Below, piece by piece: positions 1-12,527 of a stretch of 64,000 nt of DNA (positions are counted from its first letter, which is position 1; every line of letters starts with the position of its first letter). Location: contig JABCPU010000161.1 in the NCBI GenBank assembly GCA_016800925.1, positions 79,109 to 143,108 on the forward strand. Reading direction: 5' to 3'. The position numbers and the translations under genes were made by a program. This stretch comes from Suillus spraguei. Its lineage: Eukaryota; Basidiomycota; Agaricomycetes; Boletales; Suillaceae. The notes under the pieces were generated by a model. It saw only the letters and a list, made by a program, of their open reading frames with translations. It did no database searches and was not told the origin of the DNA.

Positions 1-754
1 CCTCATGATTGGCCTTTGCTACGCTCGTCCTTGTCTCTGGTCTAAAGCACACATTTATTTGGGGTGCAATTCACTCTGCTGTACGATCATTCTCCCCAGA
101 CACATTTGGTTCTCTTGATGGTGGTACCATCTTCGATGACTCACTTCCCCCGCACCTCCGTTATTTACGATCGAGTATCATAGCAACGCTATATGCATTC
201 GGCATCTATTCAACACTCCGAGCCGGTTACGAACTCACCGCAGTTCCTTGTGTACTATTATTCAGGCAACATCCAGACCAATGGCCCCCCTCATTCGATT
301 CCCCTTGGCGTGCCACCTCTCCCAGAGAATTCTGGAGCCGCCGCTGGCACCAGTGGTTCCGTCGGTCACTTATCGTCCTCGGTGGATACCCACTTTCTCT
401 GCTCTTCGGGTGCACTGTGGGCATCATGGCGCGTTCCTCGCCTCCGAGGCTTTTCACTACCTCGTACTAGTCGCTATTGACCGGTCCTCGGAGATGTGGC
501 GCATGCTGCTGCCATTCGGAATGATGGGCGCTGGGATGGTTATCGAGCGTGCCGTCGCAGGAAATAAGACGGGTGGCTGGATGGGATGGATCTGGACGAT
601 GTGCTGGTTGATGTTGTGGGGGAACATGATAGTGGATGGGTCGGCAAGAGCTGGGATGCTTGGGGGTTCGAGCGTTTTTGACAGTGCAACATCTGCAATA
701 CAACCAATTAAGCGGCTGGTGAGGATGTTTGAAGGGTATCTGTATGCAAGTTAG
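1..754 (+). CDS. Wax-synthase-like MBOAT acyltransferase, 3' part, one frameshift
   Basis: The 5' end lies outside the window. The visible part resembles the wax synthase domain of fungal membrane-bound O-acyltransferases, which are integral membrane enzymes esterifying fatty acyl groups onto alcohols. Support: the SPREFWSRRWHQWFRR segment (about 310-360), followed after a short hydrophobic stretch by GAFLASEAFHY, which fits the family's GAFxxSGxxH histidine region, then hydrophobic helices to a stop at 752-754. The reading frame changes at about 425-432 and no GT-AG intron fits there, so a one-base indel is likely. That makes this either a young pseudogene or a sequence error. Family fairly sure, substrate unknown. 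Confidence 0.65.
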
Positions 755-1351
755 CAGTAAATTGTAAATTGAAATTGCAGACATAGATCGAGTAGCTGAT
801 ACTCACTGTTACCTGTGGCATGAACTCGAATGTTCCGTTCAAAATTTTTCTTTGATAGGCGTTGTGCTATGCTTGGGAACGTACAAATATAGCATAAGTT
901 CAGCATTTGTGTAGTTACGTAGCCGTCGTAGCTATACGATCTTGGCAACTAGGACTGGGGCCAATGCAGCTTCTTCGTCATCATTGCCTTCTTCTAGCAA
1001 CTCTCTTTCATTCCGGAGAGATTGAATTGTCAAATTATCCATGGTGGTGGTAGATATATCTATTAGCCTGCGGTTTAGTATTTAGTACAGATTATCCTGC
1101 AGTCTCGGTTTTGAGTTCATTTTTGCACTCCGGCAGCATATGATATTCTGAATTATCTACCCTCTCAGGTGCGACGCCACTCCTTTCAGTGCCTGTTCAA
1201 TAATTGTTCGGCCTGGCCATACCTGGCGAGGACCCTTACCCTTTCTTAGTATTATAATAACCAGCATCAGAATACCTTCGCCACCCTCACTTTCCACATT
1301 CTCCATCACACCCTTTCGCACTCACAGTCCTTTGCAATTCTTGCATGCATC
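755..1351. other. Intergenic, promoter side of the DUF7918 gene
   Basis: No coding feature seen. A TATA-like tattataataa lies at about 1250-1260, roughly 90 bp before the start codon of the next gene, followed by a pyrimidine-rich stretch typical of fungal core promoters. Confidence 0.4.
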
Positions 1352-2470
1352 ATGATTTTGGGTCAATTTACTGCTTCAATATTCATCGACAACAAGCCAC
1401 TACCGGAATATCAAGTATTCAAGTCTACCACACAGGAGGAGAATATAATGACTTGTTGGATTGCCTCGGAAGCAGGCAAGGTATAGTATTCGCCATACCA
1501 ATGAGTACTAATGAAAAAATTAAATGCCCCTCATAAGGAATTTGAAATCAGGGGGGGGGAGATTTCAACACCACAGTACCCAGGTGTAAGGTCATGTGCC
1601 CGTGCAGATAGTATTCACTGTCCTTCATGGGTCGTGCTTCCGCCCTGGACAGGCACAGTTGTGTATGATTGCTCATCTGATGAGAAAGTGGAAAAAAAAT
1701 TGGTGTTCAAGAACATAGATTTTACTGGTAAGTATGTACAATAGTGTCCAGAGCTTACTACTAATGTACTTCAGATGACGACTCAGCGCTCGACAATGAT
1801 ACTGACGACATTGGTCAAATTGAGATAAGCTTTCATAGAGGGACGTTTACCAAGAAAAGATCAGTCAAGAAAAAGTCAACCAAGTCAGCGAAAATCAGAA
1901 AAGTCAATGGCCACACTCTTTGTGCACATGAAGGCAAGGTGCATGAACGCTTGAAGAAGGGTCGCTGCCACCAGGTTGGGTATGTATTATTTTGCACATA
2001 CCTCATTTTCTATAATTGTCATTTGGTTAAGTCTCGGAAAAGAAGAAAGAGATAAAGAAGAACAGACGGCGTACAAGAATCAGTGGGCTGTTGATCCTGC
2101 GATTGTCTTCGTATTCAATTATACCTCTATGGGTGGGTCATGATGGTATTTTCTATGTGTATCCCCAACTCATGCAAATCCTAGAACATCTGCGGGCAAT
2201 GTGTATAGTACCACCGATGCCGAGTTTGCCAATCCCAGTTGCTGGGCCTAGTGATGATCAATCTTTGTCAGCTGATACACGCATCAAAGGGTTAGAGGTG
2301 AGTTTTCGCTTTAGTGGTATCCTTCATTTCAATTTATTTTCCCGAAGACGGAGCTCCAGCGGCTGCGGGCCGAACTCGCTAGCTTATCCTCATCCAGAAA
2401 ACAGAAGTCCTCGTCTGTCAAGTCGGAAAATAGGGAGGAGGCCCCATTTTACATAGTAATCGATGATTAG
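1352..2470 (+). CDS. DUF7918 domain protein
   Basis: Hand-spliced model: join(1352..1480, 1538..1727, 1775..1979, 2032..2132, 2185..2297, 2348..2470), all introns GT-AG of about 47-57 bp, giving 286 residues with frame kept across every junction. The N-terminus shows the pattern of Agaricomycete DUF7918 proteins (FTASIFIDNKPLPEYQVF, then CWIASEAGK before intron 1). The middle has an acidic DDDSALDNDTDDIG turn before a beta-rich segment and a KVHERLKKG motif. The C-terminus is a short coiled-coil-like stretch (TELQRLRAELASL) ending in IVIDD. Function unknown; the family is large and often multi-copy in mushrooms. The start is the only ATG that gives the family N-terminus. Confidence 0.8.
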
Positions 2471-3421
2471 CCGTTGTACAGCCTCTGAGGTGAGCAATGC
2501 AGTTCTGTTATTCACGCCATCATTCAATCTAACACGTAGGAACTCAGCATATTGAAAATTCAGTATGCCACACAACTGCCATACTGAAGAGTGACGTGGA
2601 TGCATCATGGTTGTGTTGTGTTCTGTGCAAGTCAGAGTAGATGACTGACTAATGTAGAGTACAATGAACAACATGAGCTCTGAAACAAATTATATATAGA
2701 CGCGAGAAGCTTCACTGAAGGGCCACTGTTATTGCAATGCTGGAAATAGCAAATGCTTTCAGTATTAATGTGATATACGCTCGAGGTTTTGGAATTCTAA
2801 TGGAAATATCTTCGTAGGCCAACTGATCGGCATTGGTTTTCGCATGCTGAATACAGCGAGGTTAAGCACCTGCCGCACAGCCTACGCTGTTCACCATGGG
2901 GAAATACTGAAAAAGCGGCCAAAGACATTGCTGCGTCGGACGTCCACGACAATTTTCTTTGAAAAATTTACGCAATTCAAAAGACCTCTGCTATATAGCC
3001 TGAGAATCATATGGAGCACGCATAGTTTTTGTTTTGACATAGATCGAGGAAACTAAAGGGGCATTATGTGTGGAAGTTCCAACAATTGACTGCCGAACCG
3101 TGCAATGTTGCCAGATGGCAGTGGTAGGTCCAGCAAGCCGCACCGCTCGAAAGGCTATCAACTTGAAGGTGAAACCCGTTTATTTAAACGGACATAGTAA
3201 TTTTGTCTCGTTTCGTCTTGTGGTGGACATGAATCAATCAATTTTACGTTGCGGTGATTAGCTAACTCAGTTCCATGCTCGGAGGTTTCAGACACCGGAA
3301 CAGCAACAGCATAAGGCGAAGTAGATGCGAGACTCGAGAATGTGTTCTTTGGATGACTAATGATAACTAGAAACAGACTTGAGCAGGCAGGAGAGAAAAA
3401 GATGTAAGGAGATACTGGTTC
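2471..3421. other. Intergenic, nothing recognised
   Basis: About 950 bp between the DUF7918 gene and the convergent MFS gene. Short open frames are present but none has a recognisable motif or convincing splice structure. Confidence 0.4.
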
Positions 3422-5549
3422 CTAAGCGATATTCTTCTCATCCACTTCATGACGTGAGATTTGTGATGTGTTATCCGCAGTCTCATCCCCGAAATTAGAG
3501 CCGTGTTTTCTAGGGCAATGTGAGCATTTGTCTGTCCAATGATATGTACAGGGCTTACTCCGGCCCGATGATTGCGATAACGACCAAGAATGCAGCAACG
3601 CTACCGATGAAGATGGCTTGCACCTGATGAAAGATGAATGAGACCATGCGGAAGCAGAACTCAATGACTCACCGTGGCATAGTCTGGGACCACTGTAAGG
3701 ACTCCATCTTTCATGATCTTTGTTTTCAAGTGGTCACCACCAGCTGGTTAAATTAAGAACTTCATTTGCGAGTGGGAACGTGGCTCTACTCACTGGCTTC
3801 AATTTGCGCTGATGCTGCCGAAACCATCTACCACGAATATGTTAGCCAAACATATCACATGATGTCCACGCGACCTACATTTCCGAGCTGGTAAACGACA
3901 CCAGGGAACGTCGCCCTGAATGCTGGTGGTGACATCTCCGCCAGTTGGATCGGGATCTACAATAATGTTTAGAGTCAAGTTCACAACGAGGGTAGGCGAA
4001 CACATACGACACCCCAAGCGCCTTGAACACCAAATTGAATCCAGAATGCTCCAGCAGAGAGGGGAGAGAATGTTGAGGGCAGAACCCATAATGGAATGAA
4101 CACTGCAAGAGAACATAAGTCTCGTTCTCTATGACTAGGATCGGTGCTTACCTCCGACGAGAAGTACAAAGGATCTCGTGAAAGGTGAGGAAAGCCGTGA
4201 AAACATCATTTATTGAATGCACATACACGATCGTCAGGCGGCGTCCAATGTACTGGCTCAGCCACCCACCAATAGCACCACCTCTGTATGACCCTCAGGA
4301 ATTTGGCTGCATGTGGAACCGGTCAACAACTCACATCGCAGCTCCCTATTTGGCACGTTGAGATTCGACAAGCAAATAAATTTGTAAAACTCACGCAGTT
4401 GCCAATAATGGTCGCGACAGTGGCATTGTGATCACTGAAGCCCTTGGTGACCTGGAGGTATGTGGGATACAGATCCTAGACAGATATTACATTATCGAGT
4501 GCACGTTCATACTAAGTATGCGCATGCCTGTGAGCCGTGAGACAAGAAATTGAACCCTGTAAGGAGGCGCTAGTATGCTCGTTGTTAGGAAGTAAAAGAA
4601 AGTCAAACCTGCCATTAAGAGCACTGCATAGATGCATAAGGGCCAGTGAAACTTAAGCATCTCCTTTGTTTGCCTAAGGAAATTCTTCGAGGTATTAGTC
4701 CCTTTAGCCTTCTCTTGTTCCTTGACACGCAAGAAGAACGGGCTTTCAGGAACAAGCGAACGGATAACTGCAGCGAAGCATGTGATGCCTGCTGCGGTCC
4801 AGAAAAGCAGCCGCCATCCATGTTCGGCTACCAAAGTTAGGTTTATAACAGCTGAAAAGATGGTCCCAACAACATAGGCTTGCTGTAAAATTCCACTTGC
4901 AAGCCCGCGGAGCTCAACAGGTAAGTTCTCAAGGGCTGAAGATGACGAAAGTCCCCATATTCCACCCATGGCGATACCGAATAGGGCACGAAAGGCGAGG
5001 AACTGTGAAAAGGTGTTCACAAAGCCACTTCCAAGTTCAAGCACGCAGCAGATGAGGAGATTAACAACCAAGGGCCACTTGCGCCCAAACCGGTCAGATA
5101 TCATACCAAAAATCACCTAGAAAATGGTAAGTTTAGCACGGAATAGCAGGTGTGGCACTTACGGCGCCGACTGATCGGAGTAAGAGCGTCAACGTCATGG
5201 CGGTCGTCTTTGATAGTATCCGAGTCGTGCATCAGCGGCACAAATAACAAAGGAAGGAAAAGGGCGTACGATCGCGTTCGTGGACTTTCCAAATTGTATA
5301 GACAAGAGTGGTACCGTGAACGATACCGCGACGTAATCAATGGCGTCGCACGCCCAAGCAAACCAGCTATTGTGATATGTAGTAAAGATGATCATGATGG
5401 CACGAAACGCAATGGAGGTATGACACTGACCTAGACCAGAACAGCGCCCACTGCATCCATGTGAGACTTTTGAGCGCAACGACTACAGCACCTAGATGGG
5501 TACGAGTCTCACGACGTGGGATGAGCTCGCGAATATATCTCGGTACCAT
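3422..5549 (-). CDS. JEN1-like MFS carboxylate transporter, copy 1
   Basis: Multi-exon 12-TM major facilitator of the lactate/pyruvate:H+ (JEN1) type, expected in the plasma membrane. The start is MVPRYIRELIPRRE at 5549. Then come a CDAID segment in TM1, the intact signature loop GMISDRFGRKWP (about 5060-5110), an RALFGIAMGGIWGL helix, VPESPFFL before the central loop, an LYPTYLQ/FSDHNATVATIIGNC exon, and SQYIGRRLTIV repeating motif A in the second half. The last intron joins a GPE codon to KHGSNF. The cytoplasmic tail is shorter than in copies 2 and 3, lacking about 17 residues after NFG, and ends DEKNIA. It has diverged from the other two copies, so it is the older duplicate. Substrate is inferred from family only. 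Confidence 0.82.
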
Positions 5550-6761
5550 GATGATGGAGATGGTTTGATCTTAAAAAGGTCAGCGTCGGGTCACGTTTAT
5601 ATTCACGAGAAAGCGGTCAGGACCCCCTAGTGGGCAAGCCATTACGGTCTGACCTCAGGTACTGATGCTTCGTGTCAGTGCCGTCAAGTAACTCCGAGTC
5701 TCCACACAAAGTGATAAGACTTCTAATATCACTCAGATCAAACCTTCATGCTGAGAATGTTAACTCCGGAGTCCTGCGTGATCGGCATCGTAACAGTACT
5801 GAGAGCTATAGATACATGCTGATGAGGATAAGGCAAAATTCATCACCGTTGAGCCTGTAATAACCAACAAATAATGGTAAGCGCGAGATATGATTTTAAG
5901 AACGGGGATGAGTTTTACAAACTCATTGAAATGGACTTCCGCTTCCAAGTAACGTTAGAGAGACCCATATCGTTAGGCCATCGGGGGCGATGCATATCAG
6001 TTAAGTAACTTGGACAAATTCAAACCCATTCAAGTCTGCTAATTTGAATTCGGTTACGGTTGGTTTGCCGCATCTTGCTTATAAGGTTCTGAGTTCTGAT
6101 GCTGTTGCGGTTTGTCGGTTCTGTGCCGAGCTTGTCGCGCACGATAGAAGCTTAATATATACCTAGCGTGGACGTTAGTCGCTCGTACCGGCCATGATAG
6201 ACGGAACCTCGTGTCACTGATCAGCCTGAGTGGTAAACATCTGATCAATAGGCCCACGGCAACCCTTGTTGAATGATAGCTTGTGCCGCAGCATAAACAC
6301 TCGAGGGAGATTATAAGCTCAATGTACTGTTGGTCGAGATTCAAGAAGAAGATAGTAAATGATAAATAATAAAAGCGGACACGTCATAAGTAGCTTGTCT
6401 AAAGACTCCGAAGTGACGATGGAGTGGCTCTGCGTGACGTGACGGTCGCACAAAAACTGACTGCACGCATAATCTCTTGCAGCGAATAGACAGATCAGGC
6501 GATATATCGATGCACACCGTTGAACGGCCTAGGCCCGACATCTAGAAACTTGGAACTTACTACGTCTTCTATGATTCTGGGAGAAGGGCCATATCTATAA
6601 ACGTTACTGGTGATTCATACGATTGCACAACTACCAGTGCCAGTGGGTGACAGTGTCTGCTGCGGACTCGGCGATTGGCACTGATGATGGCATCGATCAC
6701 CGATTCGGAAATGATAGGCCGGACCATAAATTTCTCATGGATGCGCCTACTGACAACTTGA
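5550..6761. other. Intergenic, nothing recognised
   Basis: About 1.2 kb upstream of MFS copy 1 and downstream of the GTPase gene. No protein motif, tRNA or clear repeat seen on either strand. Confidence 0.4.
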
Positions 6762-8120
6762 CTATAGACGGGGCTCTAGACTTCGAACTTCGCATGCTTG
6801 TGAACGACCTTTACCACAACGCCTTGACTGGGCTTCCTTGAAGAGATCTCGCATTAACTCTAGTTCGTCTATAGTCTTCTCCGATAGTTTCTCGTCTTTC
6901 ACTGTGGAGACCATCGTGCTATTGGCAACAATGTACACCCTCTGATCAGGTAAATTCGCCTCTTGAAGGTTGCGCCTCACGGTGGCGCGAGTTTCAGCGA
7001 TGTACTGCTCGCGTGCGGAGCTGTACAACGCTTTCCGATGCGAGTGGTCTTCATCTTCATCGCTGTCGTAATCCGATTCCTTGATGATGTTTCTGATATG
7101 CGAGTCTGATTTCGACCGCACGATATAAGTGGGAATGTTAAAACGTCGACAATTCACCAGCATCGCAAGGTCGGTCATTGTAAATCGGCTGTCGAAAAGG
7201 ATGATGATGCAGTCGAAAACATAAAGTCCGTGTGCAGTGAAATATTGCCAATCCGGTGTGTTCAATGTCCCGGACCCTGGGACATCATACCAAACGAATG
7301 GGTTGTGGGGGCTTGGATCTGGGTATCTAGTGATATCCATGGTGGTCTCAACCACGCCCGTTGGTGCAGCGCCTTCATCTCTGTTTCGAAGGCCTCGGAA
7401 CGCATTGATCAACGACGACTTTCCCGCACCGGAAACCCCTGTTATCGCGAAATGGAATAACCCCTCTTGGTATTGGACTCTGTCCTTCGCTGATTGTATC
7501 TCCTCATCACTGGGGATGCTCACGAGCTGGAACATGCTATGTTCCTCCAAGGTCTGCGAGTCCTCCTGCCCATTTATGGCATTTTCAGCTATTGGAACAC
7601 CTGCTGCACCCTTGAGTTGAGCCAAAACTCAAGTAGATAACGGATACTTTCTTACCTCTATTGTTCGACTTCATTGCCGAGGCACCCGGCTTCGTCTTCA
7701 TCTGGAGTACAGCGGCGCAACGCTCTGGCGTCTCATAAAGATGCCTACGCGGGGCTTCTTCTGAAGCATGTATCCCCACCTCCCTCGGCCTCTGCCACAC
7801 ATTTGTTTGTACAGAGTAAGATCCTTCAACATTTCCCTCGGTGGCGTGTAGACCTTGGGCGGCTAGCAGCTCATCAATCTCTTCCTCTCTGATTTCTTCT
7901 TCAGGATCTATAACAATATGATCTTCTTCTTGCCATTCTTCGCCCTGCCACCCCGTCATCGGTGTCCTACCAGCTTGTCGTTGAAGAAACTCTCTGGCCA
8001 GTCTCAGGTCCGCAAAAGTGGGGTTTTCAATATCCTCGATGTCCGAATTTCATCGATGATTGTGAGAAGCATGTCAGCGATGGTCCTAAAACCTTGCAAG
8101 GAGGACGTCGATGCGCCCAT
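6762..8120 (-). CDS. IRG-like (immunity-related) GTPase
   Basis: The main exon (6762 to about 7612) carries a P-loop GVSGAGKSS (GxxxxGKS), a switch region with GVVETTMDITRYPDP, a G3 motif as DVPGSG, and an SKSD segment in the G4 position. This is the pattern of interferon-inducible/IRG-type dynamin-like GTPases, which basidiomycetes also encode. The intron at about 7613-7659 uses the acceptor GGGTGCAG to restore frame. The upstream exon is charged (WQGEEWQEEDH, then EEEIREEEIDELLAAQG). The 5' end is unsettled: an ATG at 8120 gives MGASTSSLQG, a possible N-myristoylation start, but its frame closes before the next exon frame opens near 8050, so an intron is missing from my model or there is a frameshift. 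An internal start at 7959 is the alternative. Biological role unknown. Confidence 0.72.
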
Positions 8121-8556
8121 TTTTCAGGCGATAGGTTAGAATTCTGTATCTAGAAGGGAAAATAGCAAAGATGGACCATCGCAGGTGGTGGTTTATATGC
8201 ATATTGAAATGCAGTGTTGCCTCGAGGACCCAATTGCCAATACACTGGACGTCTCATGGCTGATCGTCTCTTCTTTACGGGGCAGTTGTGGAGACTATCA
8301 TACAGCCTCAAGCCCCACGAGGTTCCAGCTTCTGCTTCTCAATCCAAACCAAGGCATTGCGCAGCCAGATTTCTAATTTTGTACTCAACCAGGGTACAGT
8401 ATATATGCGCAGCTAGTGTCTGACAAGGAGGTATTAGACCGACAAGGACATTGTAAGGTAAGCACAAGGTAATGGAGTATCGTGAATTGTATAGTAACTC
8501 GAAAACTCGAGATATATGTCTATGCTATAGGGTTATAGGGAGACCACGGGAGAGCA
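8121..8556. other. Intergenic
   Basis: About 430 bp between the GTPase start and the 3' end of the next minus-strand gene. No feature recognised. Confidence 0.4.
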
Positions 8557-9323
8557 TCATTCCATATTAATGACGTAGAGCTCGGGGACCCAAACATTCC
8601 TGTAATAATGGGCCGATAGGATATACACGTCTGACAGACGAACTTTGTTTTCGCTGAATGCCCAATCTTCATAACCAACCCTAACGGGCTTGTCCTAATG
8701 ACCGACGAGTTAGTAACTCTGTCAATTTTAACATCACACGCACACAAGCACGGTTGTAAAGATCTTGAATCAGTTCGGCAATCCGAAGGGCGAACTGTTC
8801 ACGAGTCATCGGATTGTTACCAACATGTGTGTAAAGGCGACAACGAGATGCATCCGAAGAACCAGCTATGTATCCGGGCCACTACGTAAATTGATTAACA
8901 CAAACTATTAAATCAGGGATGGATGATGCTCACTTCTAGTGACAGATTAGTTGCCCGCCAGCCGTGATGGGCGAACACCAAGTCAGTTGGGCAATCAATT
9001 GAAGCCCTGTTGCGCAGAATATCTTTCACCCGTACACCGCACCAACCATCGGAGCTAAATGTAATGCCGGGGAAACTCTGCTGAGAAGGACTGAAACGTT
9101 GTAAACGTGGAACACGTTTCGCTAATCTTCCATCCCTGAGGCGCCAATATGGTGGCATCTCGACAAGCATCGTCGCGGGGTGAGGGGAAGGATTGGCTTG
9201 CAGAGCATAGTACTAATATAATCTCTGCGTAAGAAAAAACCCAGGAAGAACGTGGAGGCTCACCCCAGCAGATCCGGCACCGCTAGAGTTCACAATCGTT
9301 TGGTTAGGCTGCATGTATGACAT
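8557..9323 (-). CDS. Small uncharacterised Agaricomycete protein (family X, copy 1)
   Basis: Hand-spliced model: complement(join(8557..8694, 8744..8881, 8934..9212, 9264..9323)). All four exons are whole numbers of codons and all introns are GT-AG, giving 204 residues. Conserved-looking blocks in order: WRLRDGRLAKRVPRL, GITFSSDGWCGVRVKDIL, AHHGWRATNLSLEWPGY, MTREQFALRIAELI, GYEDWAFSENKVRLSDVYIL and a C-terminal NVWVPELYVI. I recall this pattern from proteins annotated only as hypothetical in mushroom genomes; no biochemical role is known to me. No signal peptide or membrane segment. A paralog sits at 10486-11089 and a broken one at 15158-15550. Confidence 0.75.
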
Positions 9324-10485
9324 ATCGGACTGATCGAAGCTGAATGAGAGAAACTGCACTGCAGAATGTTTGAGATGTTTGATTTGATGAGGTGCCCATC
9401 CTAAGCACTTGTGTATTTTATACTGCCAATAGTTTCGACATGATCCAGAAAGCGGTGCATGTCAATGAAGTGCTAGTCGTCTAGCGTCAAAGCGACTACT
9501 CAAAGTTGTCAAATAAATTAGAGAACATGAAGCGGGACACTAACCATTCAACAACATAGATCGTGACACAATGAACGTAATTTTTTCCCATTAAACGGCG
9601 GCGTCACCAAGCGTGATTGGGTCACTAGGAGACTTTGACACAAAGTGTCTTTGATGCACGTGTAGCGCAACCTGAGACCTGTCGATATTCAACATCTGTC
9701 AGCAAAACATGGTCCATAGAGTCTGTATCCTTATGGAGTCTGACGAAGTCAAAGCTCACCAACTGCAGGTGGTCCAATAAGTGGCCCTTGATACAATCGG
9801 AAAGTAGCGGACCGTAAAGGTACGTACATTGTGATATGACTATAACATAAAACTCAAGGAATGCATTGGCGGATTAAAACGAGACATTTCACGAGACATT
9901 TTGAATGATTACCAATGACGGTCAATTGGCAAGCGGCCACTGCCATGGCAGGGTGAGCCTGAGAGGCGGCAGACAAAGATATTGATATTGAAAATACCGT
10001 GTGTCAATCTAGTCATCCTTTGTGACAACTGTTGGTTACACAAGGACCTCTCGTTACAACGAGTATATAGACGTCATAACCATGGGTGACAGGGTCGATG
10101 TAGTGGACACTAGTAGTACTGAACATTGTGGCGTGGACCTGTGCTCTGATCAAATTTGAAATTACCCAAAAAAAGGTATATATCTGAGCAACAAAGCAAC
10201 GTCAAGTACTGTTTACTACCGTGTACGGTACCACGGGGCTCAGGAGGGACTAGTGAAGCTTTGAATGCGCAAGCGACTCGGATGCATACATCCGCTTACT
10301 AACTTCTTGCAGGGACCTCGACTCCCGAACCCACCAATACGGCAGAAAAATCTTTTGTACATCTTCTATTCTTCATGAATCGACACTACAACACTACCTG
10401 CAGGTGTACGTCGTTTGTCCTGCTGTATTATACATGTATTATGTGTTATAAACGTGAATTCGACTGAGCTAATCCAACAATACTC
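9324..10485. other. Intergenic, nothing recognised
   Basis: About 1.16 kb separating the two family X copies. Short frames only, none with motifs. Confidence 0.4.
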
Positions 10486-11089
10486 CTACTTTCGGAGTAC
10501 ATAAAACTCCGGAACCCACACACCGGTGTCCAAACGTATACACGTGAGCATGATATCTCCCAAGTAGACTTTCGAAGAGAGGCCCCAAGGGACAGATTCG
10601 GCCGAAGGTAATATTTTCTTTGAGCTTGGTTAGATCTGATGAAAAGCCGATTTTTGAAGGTATCACCTACTGATGCACATAAATAAAATTTATGGAATGC
10701 AGTGCACAGTGCAACTGCGAGTTCTTGTTTGGTATCCGGTTTAACTGTGATGTGTCCTGCGTGCAGAATGTCGGAAGAATCATAACCAGGCCACTGCGAA
10801 TTAAATATCAGGTCTCGATCACATTAAATCACGTATTGAGTTCTACCTGGAAGACTATTTTGAGGGACCCCGCTTTAAAATCAGGTTCTGAACTGCCTTG
10901 AACACATCCGCCATTCAAGATATTCTTGATCGAGACGCCAGGATTGCCATTATCAGAAAACGGAATCGTGCGGCGTCGTGAATTACATGGAACTGGAACA
11001 CGATGTGCTATTGTTCCATCCGGTAGCGTGAAACGTTCAGCTAAACCTTGCTTTGTAGTACGCGAGGGAGTGCTCGGTTCAACCGATGA
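10486..11089 (-). CDS. Family X paralog, copy 2 (5' exon not found)
   Basis: Model: complement(join(10486..10617, 10671..10793, 10847..11089)), three exons each a whole number of codons joined by GT-AG introns at the same protein positions as in the copy at 8557-9323. Matching blocks: FTLPDGTIAHRVPVP against LRDGRLAKRVPRL, NPGVSIKNIL against CGVRVKDIL, WPGY directly after the same splice junction, and GVWVPEFYV at the C-terminus. It is strongly diverged (the GITFSSDGWCG block has become TIPFSDNGNPG), yet the frame is open throughout, which argues that it is or was recently functional. No ATG precedes the first block in this exon, so a short 5' exon upstream of the acceptor at 11090 must exist or the gene is truncated. 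Confidence 0.6.
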
Positions 11090-12527
11090 CTATCGGGTTA
11101 CAGATGAACATGTGTTGTCGTACTGAGGTAATTTCACTGAGACATACAGATAAAGATCCACAAAAGGATTGACCAGAGTGCCCTTTCTGAGGCGCCATCG
11201 GGAGTGTCGAGCGTACGGTATGCAATTATGCTCTATAGTTGAAGACCCAGCTCTGGAAAGGGCTGGATTGCCATAACTCCCTGGTCCTTTATAAGTGTTG
11301 CATAACTGGCAGGTATTGTGGGTGAATGATAGGCTCAGAACATGTCTCCACGATATGGCATCGTGTCTGGTCGGCCTGGCCTTTGAAGCGGCCAAGTTGG
11401 AAGGCCTCCTGGTCATTCCTTTATTTTGCGACGGCCTACCACTCTTAAATAAGACAGTGTCCATCACCGTGCCTCAAAGAAATGGCAAGCTTGCCAGAGT
11501 GATACGGCCAGGGCCTAGTATTGCTGTAGAAGTTCATAATAATTCCGAGTCAGCGAAAAATCTGAAATGGATACTATTTAACGGCCTGTACTAATCTTGA
11601 CTGAAGGATAGGCCTCGACAGACAGAAGCCCTATTTCCACAATAAACTCGATGAGGAGCAAAGGCCAAACGGCGGCGGCAGGTGGACCAGTACTACTTGA
11701 GTTACTACTACTAGTAATAAGTAGTGGTAGATGGCGCCAAACGGTATCACGTGGCGTTAGACTGCCAATGGCCTGGCCTTGAATCTAAGATAGGTGACAC
11801 GTGACAATGCCGAACGTGCCAGCGAGCGGAGTATGTAGTGGTTATGCGATGGATCTAGTGAGCATCATTAAATTCTTGCATCATAGTAGGAAGAAGGACA
11901 TAATGCCCTCTTTACTTTTTGATATTCCATGCAGCTCTTGTACCATTTTATAAAATTCTGGTGCGTCGAACTGTGTCGTGAGCCATATATCGGTGAGTGA
12001 AACTTACAGAACTACTCACATTTTCGTCATTCTTTTGAGCTTGTTTTTTTAGATGCTCGCCATGCAGCAAGGCCATTAGCAAGCCGTTTTTGCCAGGTCT
12101 TGTTGTCGCCCATGACGTGCTCTGAGTCTACAAGTCAAGAATGTCACGGCTTTGCGGCACAATGCGTCGGACTTTCAGTTTTCTACTCTGGTGGCAGTAC
12201 GCTTTCAAGAACATTGATTATCTCAGTCGTTAGCTCACTTCTTGTAGTTTTGAAAAGATGAGTCTGTGCATAGAATGACTCTAAGAAATGCCATATTTTT
12301 AATTGTTCTAAACTTGAGCTCTACAGACTACGATATGTTAATCGCTATTTTCTATTTGTCATGATTCTGTAATGTTTTATCACTCGTTTTTTTGTGACTT
12401 CTTATCAAGCATCAATGTACCAACCCGCATGGCATTGCGAACTCGTTCATTAAAATCAACAAATCGTTCAAGCAGTGGTAGATAGAAAGTATGGTTATTT
12501 TCGTAGAGGCGAAGGCGCCCAAGCAAC
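11090..12527. other. Spacer of duplicated unit, no clear gene
   Basis: The part around 11370-11600 is duplicated at 15780-15960. A short frame there is open in both copies (CLVGLAF..KLEGLLVIPLFCDGLPLLN), but this follows from recent duplication and is not evidence of coding. The 11790-12380 part shows nothing recognisable. Confidence 0.4.

Noticed and set aside
11295..11594. Open frame conserved between the two duplicated units (CLVGLAF...CDGLPLLN)
   Set aside because: Similarity is explained by recent DNA duplication; no known motif, third-position bias or splice signals support coding.
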